Shown here: piece after piece, positions 29,497 to 39,984 of the stretch
Position numbering within the stretch: position 1 is the stretch's first letter
Layout: every line of letters starts with the position of its first letter
Assembly: GCA_003667245.1 (NCBI GenBank)
Contig: RCNN01000020.1
Span: 28,470 to 92,469 of the forward strand
Direction: 5' to 3'
DNA length: 64,000 nucleotides
DNA from: Heterostelium multicystogenum
Lineage: Eukaryota; Evosea; Eumycetozoa; Acytosteliales; Acytosteliaceae
Program-made: the position numbers and the translations under genes
The notes under the pieces: model-generated
Databases searched by the model: none
Seen by the model: the letters and a program-made list of their open reading frames with translations, nothing else
What the model was told of the DNA's origin: nothing

Positions 29497-30358
29497 TCAG
29501 CCCTTACGGAACACGAAAGCCAATCCGACGATGATCAAGCCCATCCCCAGCAAGCTCAACATTGCCAGCTTGTTGCCGAAGATCAGGTAGTCCATCACCG
29601 CCGTCACCGCGGGCACCAGGTAGAACAAGCTGGTGACATTCACCAGATTGCCCCGGGCAATCAGCCGGTACAGCAACAGCGTCGCCAGCAACGACACCAC
29701 CAGCCCCATCCACAGCACCGGCACGAAAAAGCCGGTGTTGTGTTCAAAGTGGAACGGCTGGAACGGCACAAACACCGAGCACAACAGCAAGCCGGCCAGG
29801 TATTGCACAGGCAGCGTGCCCAACGGGTTATCGGTGATGCGCTTCTGCATGATCGAACCAAAGGTCATGCTGGCCAGGGCCAACAGGCCAAAAAGCATGC
29901 CTGCCAGGGACATGCCGGACATCCCGATGCCCTGGTACACCACCATGATCAACCCCGCCATTCCCAGCCCGAGGCCGAACATCCGGCTCCAGGAGCGCCG
30001 GCGCTCCATCAACACCACGGTCAGGATCGGCTGCACGCCCATGATGGTTGCCATCATGCCGGGCGTGACTTTGAGGTCCAGGGCCAGCAGATAGAAAATC
30101 TGGTAGGCCCCCAACAGCACCAGCCCGGTAGCCGCCGCGTAAAGCATCGGCTTGCCGGGACGCGGCAACTTCAGCTTGAGGATCGGTACCAGTATCACCA
30201 ACCCCGCCAGGGCGATGGCGAAACGGATCAGCAGAAACGCAAAGGGTGAAGCGTGGGCCAGGCCCCATTTGGAGAAAATCGCCCCGCTGCTCCACAGCAA
30301 GACAAACAGGCTCGTCGAGGCCGCCGCGGCCACGGATTGTTTTCGAAAGAACAGACAT
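29497..30358 (-). CDS. EamA/DMT-family transporter, start-proximal frameshift
   Basis: The main frame encodes ten membrane helices in two EamA repeats (SLFVLLWSSGAIFSKWGLAHASPF, GLVLLGAYQIFYLLALDLKVTPGMMATIMGVQPIL, LFYLVPAVTAVMDYLIFGNKL). Its only upstream start is a TTG at 30381. A better start, ATG 30356-30358, lies in the adjacent frame and joins after removal of one A from the AAAA run about 15-20 bp in. I therefore use 30358. The substrate is unknown. Confidence 0.8.
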
Positions 30359-30381
30359 GGATACCACCTGTGATCAGGCAA

Positions 30382-30729
30382 AAAGCCAACTCAGCAACAG
30401 CTGAAATTCAGTAGGTTTTTTCAGGCGGGCACAGGGGAACAGCCATCAGCTGATCAGCCCGAAATGCCAACACCCGGCGGTGATACGACTGCGTACACCG
30501 GCGTGCTACTGACAGGTGGGGGGTAGTGACTGATCTGCGCAGGCTGCTGGCTCCCGCACGGCACGACCGCAGCGTTGACCGCTGAATCGACTACCGCTAT
30601 GCGCAGGGAAGCTGGCATGTGCTGATCTTTTATGACGGGATGAACAAGGTGTCTGGAAACACCTGCGGCCGACTATAACCAGCTGGGGACATGCTTTGCA
30701 ATAACTTCGCCCGCACAAATCCAGCGCAT
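30382..30729. other. Intergenic region without a recognised gene
   Basis: About 350 bp between the divergent DMT gene and the lpxO terminator. It contains a CAGCTGATCAG-type palindromic patch near 30448 but no plausible ORF, tRNA or REP. Confidence 0.5.
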
Positions 30730-30759
30730 AAAAAAACCGCTCATCGGAGCGGTTTTTTT
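30730..30759. terminator. Intrinsic terminator of lpxO
   Basis: CCGCTC / GAGCGG with ATCG loop, A run on the left and seven T on the right; it can act in both directions and lies 16 bp past the lpxO stop. Confidence 0.9.
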
Positions 30760-30775
30760 CGTGCCTGCAAAAGTC

Positions 30776-31714
30776 TTAACCAAACAACCAATACCCCAGC
30801 GCCGTCAGCACCACCACCGCCAGCACTGGCCGCAGGATGCGATAAGCCTTCGGATGCTTGCGCTTCCACTGCTTGACCACGCCACTGAAGCTGTCGCTGA
30901 AGCGCTTGCTCCAGGCATACGCCTGGTTGATCCCGCCAACGCGTTCGTCATCCAGGTTCTGCGGCGCGGTGGCGCGCCCCAGTTGCGCGCTGACCCAACG
31001 GTTGATGCGGGTCATCAGGCGGTTGCTCAGCGGGCGTTCGATGTCGCAGAACAGGATCACCCGGGTGTGCTCGGTTTCGTTCTTCACCCAGTGCACGTAG
31101 GTCTCGTCGAACATTACATCTTCACCGTCGCGCCAGGCGTACACCTGGCCGTCGACGAAAATACGGCAGTCGTCGGAGTTCGGCGTGGACAGCCCCAGGT
31201 GATAACGCAGCGAACCGGCAAACGGGTCGCGATGCGGGTTGAGGTGGCTGCCACCTGGCAACAGGGCGAACATCGCGCCCTTGACGTTGGGAATGCTGCT
31301 GACCAGGGCCACGGTTTTCGGGCACAGCAGTTCAGCCGACGGCAACGGTTTGTCGTACCACTTGAGGTAGAAACGCTTCCAGCCCTTCTTGAAGAACGAG
31401 CCGAAACCGGCGTCGTTGTTCTTCTCCGCGGCGCGGATGTAGCCCTCGTCGAACAGGTGCATGGCCTCTTCGCGAATCACTTCCCAGTTGTCCTTGAGCA
31501 CGTCCAGCTCCGGGAACTTGCTGCGGTCCAGGTACGGCTTGGACGGCACGGCGGAGAAGATGTACATCAAGGCGTTGTACGGGCGAACAGCGCTGAATGG
31601 TTGACGAACTGACGCAACATCGGCAAAACGGGCCTTGCCACGCAAATGCACATACAGCGTGCTGCCGATAAACAGCAGCAACACCGACAGTTTGGCGGCC
31701 AAAGAAAAGGTCAT
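30776..31714 (-). CDS. lpxO: Lipid A 2-hydroxylase, aspartyl/asparaginyl beta-hydroxylase family
   Basis: The 312-residue protein has an N-terminal membrane helix (LAAKLSVLLLFIGSTLYVHL) and the Fe(II)/2-oxoglutarate double-stranded helix. The metal ligands are in HLNPHRDPFAGSLRYHLGL, with the distal His in FDETYVHWVKNETEHTRVILFCDIERP. LpxO hydroxylates the secondary laurate of lipid A and alters outer-membrane resistance. A second hydrophobic C-terminal helix is present. Residues about 31-43 (31585-31628) read in the wrong frame between two compensating one-base changes, so the ORF stays open but that segment is unlikely to be correct. Confidence 0.88.
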   Translation of the reverse strand: MTFSLAAKLSVLLLFIGSTLYVHLRGKARFADVASVRQPFSAVRPYNALMYIFSAVPSKPYLDRSKFPELDVLKDNWEVIREEAMHLFDEGYIRAAEKNNDAGFGSFFKKGWKRFYLKWYDKPLPSAELLCPKTVALVSSIPNVKGAMFALLPGGSHLNPHRDPFAGSLRYHLGLSTPNSDDCRIFVDGQVYAWRDGEDVMFDETYVHWVKNETEHTRVILFCDIERPLSNRLMTRINRWVSAQLGRATAPQNLDDERVGGINQAYAWSKRFSDSFSGVVKQWKRKHPKAYRILRPVLAVVVLTALGYWLFG

Positions 31715-31900
31715 GCAGCAACTCCTGGAAATAGGCGTCTGGCCATTAGCCTCCCGTTAAGGGGAAACCAGACGTAGCAGCCGGCCATGATAAACACTCC
31801 GGGCCTCGGGAAAAACCCGCGCACTCCAACAATCAGCATCTAGCGGTGCGCGATAACGGGCCAATTATGCATAAGGGCCACGCCATCGCGCTGATTTGAA

Positions 31901-32881
31901 TCAAGCCTGGTTTTCCTGATCGGTGAACAAATCGGCGAACAGCATGCTCGACAGGTAGCGTTCACCGGAGTCCCGGCAGCACCACGACGATGGTCTTGCC
32001 CTGCATTTCCGGCTTCTCCGCCAGGCGCACCGCCACGGCCATCGCCGCGCCGCAGGAGATACCACACAGAATCCCCTCCTCCTGCATCAGGCGGAACGCC
32101 ATGGCCTTGGATTCTTCGTCGCTGACCAGCTCGACCCGGGTCGACCATCGACAGGTCGAGGTTCTTCGGCACAAAAACCGGCGCCGATACCCTGGATTCT
32201 TGTGGGGGCTGGGCTTGATCTCTTCACCGGCCAGCGCCTGGGTAATCACCGGCGAACTGATCGGCTCGACCGCCACCGACAGGATCGGCTTGCCCTGGAT
32301 GTTCTTGATATAGCGCGACACCCCGGTGATGGTTGCCGCCAGTGCCCACGCCCGCTACCAGCACGTCCACTGCGCCATCAGTGTCATTCCAGATTTCCGG
32401 ACCGGTGATTTTCTCGTGGATCGCCGGGTTGGCCGGGTTTTCGAACTGGGCCGGCATAAAGTACTTGGCCGGGTCGCTGGGCAAGGATTTCGCCGGCTTT
32501 TTCAATCGCGCCCTTCATGCCCTTGGCCGGCTCGGTCAACACCAGTTCGGCGCCGAGGGCCTTGAGCACCTTGCGGCGCTCGATGCTCATGGAGGCGGGC
32601 ATGGTCAGCAACAGCTTGTAACCACGGGCGGCGGCAACAAATGCCAGGCCGATCCCGGTGTTACCGGAAGTCGGCTCGACAATGGTCATGCCCGGCTTGA
32701 GTTTGCCGCTGCCTTCGGCGTCCCAGATCATGTTTGCGCCAATCCGGCACTTCACCGAATACCCAGGGTTACGCCCTTCGATCTTGGCCAGGATAGTCAC
32801 CCCACGCGGCGCGATACGGTTGATCTGAACCAGGGGCGTGTTACCGATGGAGTGCGCGTTGTCTGCAAAAATGCGGCTCAT
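31901..32881 (-). CDS. cysK: Cysteine synthase A, multiple frameshifts
   Basis: The N-terminal frame starts at ATG 32881 with [13 protein letters not shown] and continues through [15 protein letters not shown] and [16 protein letters not shown]. Successive frames then supply the rest: [45 protein letters not shown] and [33 protein letters not shown]. The catalytic PLP lysine region reads SVKCRIG. At least six single-base insertions (near 32483, 32338, 32198, 32177, 32150, 31975) explain all breaks. The full protein of about 324 residues is a normal CysK that makes cysteine from O-acetylserine and sulphide. Confidence 0.85.
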
Positions 32882-33004
32882 GACGGGTCCTTAAGGCAAT
32901 TTCAGGAAGGCCCCAAGGGTATGCCTCGTGTTGCAAGGCGTCCAGTCAAGCGAACGTCCGGCGGCGCCAGCAGTCAATCGCCTACACGGATGGAGAATTT
33001 TCCT

Positions 33005-34080
33005 ATGAAACGTCGCTACAGTTGGCCGCTCTGGACCCTCGTCGGGGTCGTGGTACTGCTGGTCGTCCTGGATATCGCCCTGCCCTATCTGGTGCGCAAT
33101 TACCTGAATGACAAACTCGCCGACATGGGCGATTACCGCGGCCAGGTCACCGATGTCGACCTCGCACTGTGGCGCGGCGCCTATCGGATCAACGGCCTGC
33201 AGATCGTCAAGGTCGACGGCAAGGTGCCGGTACCGTTCGTCAAGGCGCCGGTGATCGACCTGTCAGTGAGCTGGCATTCGCTGTGGTACGACCACGCAGT
33301 GGTGGCCGAGGCACAGTTCATCAAGCCGGAGCTGAACTTCGTCGACGGCGGCACCAACAAACAGGCGTCCCAGACCGGTCAGGGCACCGACTGGCGGGCC
33401 CAACTGAGCAAACTGTTGCCGATCACCCTCAACGAGGTGCGCATCAACGACGGCAAGATCGCGTTCCATAACTTCAGTTCGAAACCGCCGGTCAATATGT
33501 ACGCAACCCAGGTCAACGCCAGCTTCTACAACCTGACCAACGTGGTGGATGTCAAAGGCCAGCGCGACGCGCGCTTCGACGGCAAGGCGCTGTTTCTGGG
33601 CCAGGCACCGCTGGAAGCCACCGCCACGTTCGACCCCCTGAGCAATTTCGAAAACTTCGAATTCCGCTTCCGGGCCCGGGATATCGAACTCAAGCGCATG
33701 AATGACTTCGCCTCGGCTACGGCAAGTTCGACTTCAATGCCGGCAACGGCGACCTGGTGGTGGAAGCCCAGGCCGAAAAAGGCCAGTTGACCGGCTACAT
33801 CAAGCCTTTGCTGCGCAATGTCGAAGTGTTCAACTGGCAGCAGGATGTCGAGAACAAGGACAAGGGCATCTTCCGGTCGATCTGGGAGGCGGTGGTTGGC
33901 GTCAGCGAAACCGTGCTGAAGAACCAGCAGAAAACCAGTTCGCCACCCGCGTGGAGCTCAGCGGCAACGTGCACCAGCAAGATATCAGCGCGTTCCAGGC
34001 GTTTTTGCAGATTTTGCGCAATGGTTTTTGTCCAGGCCTTCAACGCCCGCTATGAACAACCCAAGCCCTCGACAGATTGA
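33005..34080 (+). CDS. DUF748-family membrane-anchored protein, frameshifted
   Basis: The protein of about 358 residues begins with one membrane helix (YSWPLWTLVGVVVLLVVLDIALPYLV). An AsmA-like periplasmic beta region follows (DVDLALWRGAYRINGLQIVKVDGKVP, LNEVRINDGKIAFHNFSSKPPVNMY), as in DUF748 and AsmA-related proteins thought to handle envelope lipids. A missing C near 33712 and further changes near 33935 and 34027 move the frame, but all segments are present to TGA 34078-34080. It is divergent from cysK. The function is inferred only from the fold. Confidence 0.8.
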
Positions 34081-34222
34081 TCTTCAACGTGACTGCCCAT
34101 TCAGAGACTGAATAGCCCGTCTGCGTTCACAGTCGCCGGGGCTGCGCGGTATAGTCGGGCCAAGCTGATTACTCGCCCGCTTCGGTCCTGCACCGTTCGG
34201 CGTCACGTTCGAGGATTGATAG

Positions 34223-35068
34223 ATGAAGTTCGAAGGCACCCAGGCCTACGTTGCCACCGATGACCTGAAACTGGCCGTCAACGCCGCCATCACATTGGAG
34301 CGGCCACTGCTGGTCAAGGGCGAACCGGGCACCGGCAAGACCATGCTCGCCGAGCAACTGGCCGAATCCTTTGGCGCCAAGCTGATCACCTGGCACATCA
34401 AGTCCACCACCAAGGCGCACCAGGGCCTGTACGAGTACGACGCGGTGAGCCGCCTGCGGGACTCGCAGCTGGGCGTGGACAAGGTGCACGACGTACGCAA
34501 CTACCTGAAAAAGGGCAAGCTCTGGGAAGCCTTCGAGTCCGAGGAGCGGGTCATCCTGCTGATCGACGAAAATCGACAAGGCCGACATCGAGTTCCCCAA
34601 CGACCTGCTGCAAGAACTCGACAAGATGGAGTTCTACGTCTACGAAATCGACGAGACCATCAAGGCCAAGAAGCGCCCGATCATCATCATTACCTCCAAC
34701 AACGAAAAAGAGCTGCCGGACGCGTTCCTGCGCCGCTGCTTCTTCCACTACATCGCCTTCCCGGACCGCACCACCCTGCAAAAGATCGTCGACGTGCACT
34801 ACCCGGACATCAAGAAAGACCTGGTCAGCGAAGCCCTCGACGTATTCTTTGACGTGCGCAAAGTACCGGGCCTGAAGAAAAAACCGTCCACCTCCGAACT
34901 GGTGGACTGGCTGAAACTGCTGATGGCCGACAACATCGGCGAAGCGGTACTGCGCGAGCGCGACCCACCAAGGCCATCCCGCCCCTGGCCGGTGCCCTGG
35001 TGAAGAACGAGCAGGACGTGCAGTTGCTGGAACGCCTGGCGTTCATGAGCCGTCGCGGTAACCGATAA
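34223..35068 (+). CDS. MoxR-type AAA+ ATPase, frameshifted
   Basis: The N-terminal frame has Walker A (KGEPGTGKTMLAEQLAESFGAKL). Walker B (VILLIDEIDKAD) is interrupted by an extra A near 34569; the second frame continues FPNDLLQELDKMEFYVYE, sensor 1 (IITSNNEKELPDAFLRRCFFHYI) and the arginine finger. A missing C near 34965 precedes the last residues to TAA 35066-35068. The protein has about 281 residues. MoxR ATPases act with VWA proteins as metal-insertion or assembly chaperones, and the next gene is a VWA protein 11 bp away. Confidence 0.86.
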
Positions 35069-35079
35069 GGGCGATTGCC

Positions 35080-36259
35080 ATGCTGCTCAACCTGTTCAAT
35101 GAAATGCGTGCAGCCAAGGTGCCGGTGTCGGTGCGTGAGCTGCTGGACCTGATCAACGCGCTGAAACAGCGCGTGACCTTCGCCGACATGGACGAGTTCT
35201 ACTACCTGGCCCGGGCGATCCTGGTGAAGGACGAACGGCATTTCGACAAGTTCGACCGGGCCTTCGGCGCCTACTTCAATGGCCTGGAAAAACTCGACGA
35301 TCACCTGCAGGCGCTGATCCCCGAAGACTGGCTGCGCAAGGAATTCGAACGCTCGCTGACCGACGAAGAGCGCGCACAGATCCAGTCCCTCGGCGGGCTC
35401 GACAAGCTGATCGAAGAATTCAAGAAACGTCTGGAAGAACAGAAAGAACGCCACGCCGGCGGCAACAAGTGGATCGGCACCGGCGGTACCAGCCCCTTCG
35501 GCTCCGGCGGCTTCAACCCCGAAGGCATACGCGTGGGGGATGCCGGCAAGCGCCAGGGCAAGGCCGTCAAGGTCTGGGACCAGCGCGAGTACAAGAACCT
35601 CGATGACTCGGTGGAACTGGGCACGCGCAACATCAAGATTCGCCCTGCGCCGCCTGCGCAAGTTCGCACGCCAGGGTGCGGCGGAAGAGCTCGACATTGA
35701 CGGCACCATCGACCATACGGCCCGCGATGCCGGGCTGCTGAATATCCAGATGCGCCCGGAGCGGCGTAACACCATCAAGCTGTTGCTGCTGTTCGACATC
35801 GGCGGCTCGATGGATGCCCATGTGAAGACTTGCGAAGAGTTGTTCTCGGCGTGCAAGACCGAGTTCAAGCACCTGGAGTATTTCTACTTCCACAATTTCA
35901 TTTATGAATCGGTGTGGAAGAACAACATGCGCCGGGGTTCGGAACGCACCTCGACCCAGGATCTGCTGCACAAGTACGGCGCCGACTACAAAGTGATCTT
36001 TATCGGCGATGCGGCCATGGCGCCGTATGAAATCACCCAGGCCGGCGGCAGCGTCGAGCACTGGAATGAAGAGCCCGGGTATGTGTGGATGCAGCGGTTC
36101 ATGGAGAAGTACAAGAAGCTGATCTGGATTAATCCGTACCCGAAAGATACCTGGGGCTATACGGCGTCCACCGGGATTGTGCGGGATTTGATCGAGGACC
36201 AGATGTTTCCGTTGACGTTGCGCGGGCTTGAGGAAGGGATGCGCTTTTTGTCGAAGTAA
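35080..36259 (+). CDS. VWA-domain protein (CoxE-like), frameshifted
   Basis: The protein of about 393 residues has a helical N-terminal half (MLLNLFNEMRAAKVPVSVRELLDLINAL) and a C-terminal von Willebrand A domain. Its MIDAS loop reads LLLFDIGGSMDAH, where Gly replaces the first Ser of DxSxS, as is common in CoxE-like proteins. A frameshift near 35640 (a C-rich tract) separates the halves. With the upstream MoxR ATPase it forms a two-gene chaperone-type module whose client is not evident. Confidence 0.84.
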
Positions 36260-36285
36260 GTTGTTTCCCAGACAACCACGATCAA

Positions 36286-36377
36286 ATGTGGGAGCGGGCT
36301 TGCTCGCGAAAGCGCAGTGTCAGTCACCGAATATATTGGCTGATACACCGCCTTCGCGAGCAAGCCCGCTCCCACAT
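36286..36377. repeat. REPIN between convergent genes
   Basis: ATGTGGGAGCGGGCTTGCTCG at the left pairs with its inverse CGAGCAAGCCCGCTCCCACAT at the right, with about 50 bp between. It lies between the ends of the VWA gene and pxpC. The core is shared with the copies at 39878 and 49555. Confidence 0.92.
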
Positions 36378-36395
36378 TTTGTCCTGCGGCGGTCT

Positions 36396-37319
36396 TTAGT
36401 TTCTGGCAAGGTACTGCAAATACTCCACTTGCTGGTGATGCGCCGTCTCCTGCACCACCGGCGCCAACCTCACCTTCTCCCCCGGCAAGCACTGCGCCAG
36501 CCGCGCCAACGCCAATGGCGTCAACGCGCCCAATCGTGGGTAGCCGCCAATGGTCTGCCGGTCATTGAGCAACACAATCGGCTGCCCGTCCGGCGGCACC
36601 TGGATCGCCCCCAGCGGGATGCCTTCCGAGATCAGCGACGGCCCCTGATACTCCAGCGGCGTGCCAAGCAAGCGCATGCCCATGCGGTCGGCACGGCTGT
36701 CGAGGGTCCACTCGCTGTTGAACACATCAAACAGACTCTGCCCGCCAAACTGACCGATCTGCGCCCCGAGGATCACCTCAAGTGGCGCCTTGGAATCCAG
36801 CTTCGGCAATTGCCCGGCGGACAACACCTGCATCGCACCGCCCACGCCCGAATAGGTCAATTGCGCACCTTCGGCCAGTGACCGGCCAAAGCCATCCAGC
36901 CCGCCCAGTTCTTCACGTCCCACCGTGGCGCAGCTGCCCAGCACCTGCGGCGCATCAAACCCGCCCGGCGCTGCCAGGTAAGCCCGCGCACCGCTGAAAG
37001 GCTGGGTAAAACGCAAGCGCTGGCCCTTTTGCAGAATAAAGCTGCGCCCCGGGCTGATCGCGCGCTCGTCGACATACGCGCCCAAGTCCGCCCCGGCCAG
37101 CGCCAGCAGGCAATAGGCCTCGGCCTGCACGGTGAAGCCACCCAAGGTGATTTCCACCACCGGCGCATCCAGGGCATTGCCCAGCAACCAATTGGCCCAC
37201 GACATCGACACCCAATCCAGCGCGCCGCCCTGGGTCACGCCCAAATGCCTGACGCCAAAACGTCCGGCGTCCTGCAACAGGCACAGCGGCGTGCTGGCCT
37301 CGATCAGCAAGCGGCTCAT
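36396..37319 (-). CDS. pxpC: 5-oxoprolinase subunit C
   Basis: The 307-residue biotin-dependent carboxyltransferase-like protein has QDAGRFGVRHLGVTQGGALD, GNALDAPVVEITLGGF, APGGFDAPQVLGS and SRADRMGMRLLGTPLE, which define PxpC (formerly YbgK). With PxpA and PxpB it cleaves 5-oxoproline to glutamate using ATP. Its start overlaps the pxpB stop as ATGA, showing translational coupling. Intact. Confidence 0.93.
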   Translation of the reverse strand: MSRLLIEASTPLCLLQDAGRFGVRHLGVTQGGALDWVSMSWANWLLGNALDAPVVEITLGGFTVQAEAYCLLALAGADLGAYVDERAISPGRSFILQKGQRLRFTQPFSGARAYLAAPGGFDAPQVLGSCATVGREELGGLDGFGRSLAEGAQLTYSGVGGAMQVLSAGQLPKLDSKAPLEVILGAQIGQFGGQSLFDVFNSEWTLDSRADRMGMRLLGTPLEYQGPSLISEGIPLGAIQVPPDGQPIVLLNDRQTIGGYPRLGALTPLALARLAQCLPGEKVRLAPVVQETAHHQQVEYLQYLARN

Positions 37320-38019
37320 GCCTGCGCCTCCAACGGCGTGTCATCGCCGCCCAGGTTGATGAATTCGCGATGGCTGACCGCTTCGTAGCGCACGGTATCC
37401 CCAGGCTGCATCAGGCTGTAGCCCTCGCGTTCACGGTCAAACAGCTTGGCCGGCGTGCGGCCAATCAGGTTCCAGCCACCTGGCGAGACCACCGGATAAG
37501 CCGCCGTCTGCCGCTCGGCGATGCCCACGCTGCCCGCCGCCACACGCTTGCGCGGGGTGTTGAGCCGCGGTGTCGCGAGCTGTTCATCCACCAGCCCCAT
37601 AAAGGCAAACCCCGGGGCGAAGCCCAAGGCGAATACCTGGTATTCATGCTGGCTGTGACGGCGAATCACCTCCCCCACTGCCAGGCCACTGCGCTGCGCC
37701 AGCAACGCCAACTCCGGGCCGACACTCAGGTCATACCAGACCGGCAACACATGGCATCGCCCGCTGTCCTTGGGTTCGGGCTGCAATTCCTTGAGCACCT
37801 GGTCGATCAACGCCCGTGCCTGGCCAGGGTCCAGCGCCAGCAGGTCGTAGTGCACCATCAGGGTCGTGTAGGACGGCACCAGGTCCACCAGCGCCGGGCA
37901 AAACCTTCGCGCAAACGGCGGGTGGCGGCGAGCATCCAGGGCATGTTGTCTTCGGCGATCACCTCAAACAGGCGCACCATCAGGCAGTCGATGGCCACCA
38001 CTTCAATCCGTGGCTTCAT
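37316..38019 (-). CDS. pxpB: 5-oxoprolinase subunit B, one frameshift
   Basis: ATG 38017-38019 starts an N-terminus ([20 protein letters not shown]) in one frame. A missing C near 37908 moves the reading to the main frame, which carries [63 protein letters not shown] and [28 protein letters not shown], the KipI/PxpB hallmarks. It overlaps pxpA by 4 bp and pxpC by 4 bp. Confidence 0.9.
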
Positions 38020-38759
38020 GCTGGGGTCAACGCCTCGCGGATGCGCTGCACGGCAGCCACTGAGCTGGCGTTATCGCCATGCACGCACAAGGTATTGGCT
38101 TGCAGGTGCAACGGACTGCCATCACTGGCGACCAACTGTTCTCCCCGGGCGATGATCAAGGCCTGCTGGATGATCTTTTCCGGGTCATGATGCACCGCGC
38201 CCGGCAACTGGCGGGAGACCAGATGGCCGGCGCTGTCGTAGGCACGGTCGGCAAAGGCTTCGAACCACAGGGTCACGCCATATTCCTCACCCAGGGCCTG
38301 GGCGGCGCTGTTGTCGCGGGTGGCCATCAGCATCAATGGCAGGCTGGCGTCGTAGGCCGCCACGGCCTGGATCACCGCTCGCAATTGCGCAGGCTTGGCC
38401 ATCATGTCGTTGTACATCGCGCCATGGGGTTTGACGTAGCTGACCCGCCCGCCCTGGGCCCGGCAAATACCGTCGAGGGCGCCGACCTGGTAGTGCAACA
38501 GGTCCTGGATTTCCTGCGGGGTGTAGGCCATGGAGCGGCGGCCGAAACCCTGCAGGTCCTGGTACGCCGGGTGCGCGCCCACCTGCACGCCATGCTCGAA
38601 GGCCAGGCTGACGGTCTTGCGCATGATGCTCGGGTCGCCGGCGTGGAAACCGCAGGCTACGTTGGCGCAATCAATGAACGGCATGACTTCGGCGTCCAGA
38701 CCCAAGGTCCAGTTGCCAAAGCTTTCGCCGATGTCGCAGTTCAATAGCAGGCGGCTCAC
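38016..38759 (-). CDS. pxpA: 5-oxoprolinase subunit A (LamB/YcsF family)
   Basis: GTG 38757-38759 gives [17 protein letters not shown], the canonical start, rather than the longer upstream frame. The 247-residue protein has [46 protein letters not shown] and [17 protein letters not shown], all conserved in PxpA. It is the first gene of pxpABC and is divergent from a LysR regulator that probably controls the operon. Confidence 0.93.
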   Translation of the reverse strand: MSRLLLNCDIGESFGNWTLGLDAEVMPFIDCANVACGFHAGDPSIMRKTVSLAFEHGVQVGAHPAYQDLQGFGRRSMAYTPQEIQDLLHYQVGALDGICRAQGGRVSYVKPHGAMYNDMMAKPAQLRAVIQAVAAYDASLPLMLMATRDNSAAQALGEEYGVTLWFEAFADRAYDSAGHLVSRQLPGAVHHDPEKIIQQALIIARGEQLVASDGSPLHLQANTLCVHGDNASSVAAVQRIREALTPA

Positions 38760-38935
38760 GGTAGGGCTCCTGTAGGCTTTATTTTTTTGTAGTGTGGGAT
38801 CTTTTACCAAGATCTCGCAACGATGTTGTCCCGAGCCCCAACGACGCTTATCGTGAGACAGCTCGATTTTTGGCGGTTGCGGCACGCTGCGTCCAACTAA
38901 TAAAAAACAATCCATGCATAAGAAAAGTTGATCCC

Positions 38936-39874
38936 ATGAATTTGAAGTTCCTCGAAACCTTCGTCTGGGTGGCCAAGCTCAAGAGCTTTCGCCTCACGGC
39001 AGAGAAGCTGTTCACCACCCAGGCCTCGATCTCCAGCCGCATCGCCGTGCTGGAAAGCGAGTTGGGGGTGAAGCTGTTCCTGCGCGATTCCCGAGGTGTG
39101 AGCCTGACGCCGGAAGGCTTGAAGGTGCTCGATTATGCCGAGCAGATGATGGCGACCATGCAAGGGCTCAAGCAGTCCCTGGAAACCACCAGCAGCAAGG
39201 TCGGGCGTATCCGCATCGGAGTGATGGACACGGTGATCCACACTTGGCTGAGCGCGCTGGTGGCAGAACTGACGGACAACTTTCCGCGGGTAGAAATCGA
39301 GTTGGTCGCCGATACCGCGCTGAACCTCAGCGATCAGTTGCAAAAAGGCTTTCTCGACCTGATCCTGCAAACCGACCTGCTGCGCCAGGAAACCTTGCGC
39401 AGCCTGGAACTGGCCAGCCACCCATGGGCTGGATCGTCGCCAGCCACTCGATCTACAACCGCGACTACGCGTCCCTCGCCGAACTGGCCCAGGAGCGCAT
39501 CATCACCTACTCGAAAAACTCCTGTCCGCACCAGGACGTGCTCAGCCTGATGCAGGCTAACGGCGTATCCGCCCCACGGATGAACTGTGTGAAACTCGGT
39601 GTCAGCGATCACCCGCCTGCTGCGGGACGGGTTCGGGATTGGTGCGTTCCCGCCCGTATTGGTCAGTGAAGAGCTGGCACGAGGTGAATTGACCATGCTG
39701 CCCATGGAACAACGGCCGCCGAACCTGCAGGTGGTGGTGTCGTGGCGAGTGGGCGTGGAGTTGGTGGAGGAGATTGTGGCGCTGTGCCAGAGCGTGGTGC
39801 AGCAGTATGCGCAGAAGGTGGGCGAGGACTTGATGGTGTTGAGCAAACCCATGCCACTGAAGGAACCGATTTAA
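38936..39874 (+). CDS. LysR-family transcriptional regulator, frameshifted
   Basis: The helix-turn-helix reads [40 protein letters not shown]. The effector domain continues to about 39420, where one base is missing; the next frame holds [32 protein letters not shown] second change near 39600 leads to the final part ([23 protein letters not shown]) and TAA 39872-39874. The whole protein has about 312 residues. Its divergent position suggests control of pxpABC. Confidence 0.83.
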
Positions 39875-39877
39875 AAC

Positions 39878-39966
39878 TGTGGGAGCGGGCTTGCTCGCGA
39901 ATGCGGTGTGCCAGCCACCCAATATGTCACTGACGCACCGCATTCGCGAGCAAGCCCGCTCCGACA
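39878..39966. repeat. REPIN
   Basis: TGTGGGAGCGGGCTTGCTCG and the inverted CGAGCAAGCCCGCTCCGACA enclose about 48 bp. It lies immediately after the LysR stop, between convergent genes. Confidence 0.9.
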
Positions 39967-39984
39967 ATTTGACCGCGTCAGCCT

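Noticed and set aside
30382..30729. A tRNA or small RNA gene in the gap before lpxO
   Set aside because: No cloverleaf with a TTCGAAT-type loop or CCA end was found; only short palindromic patches.
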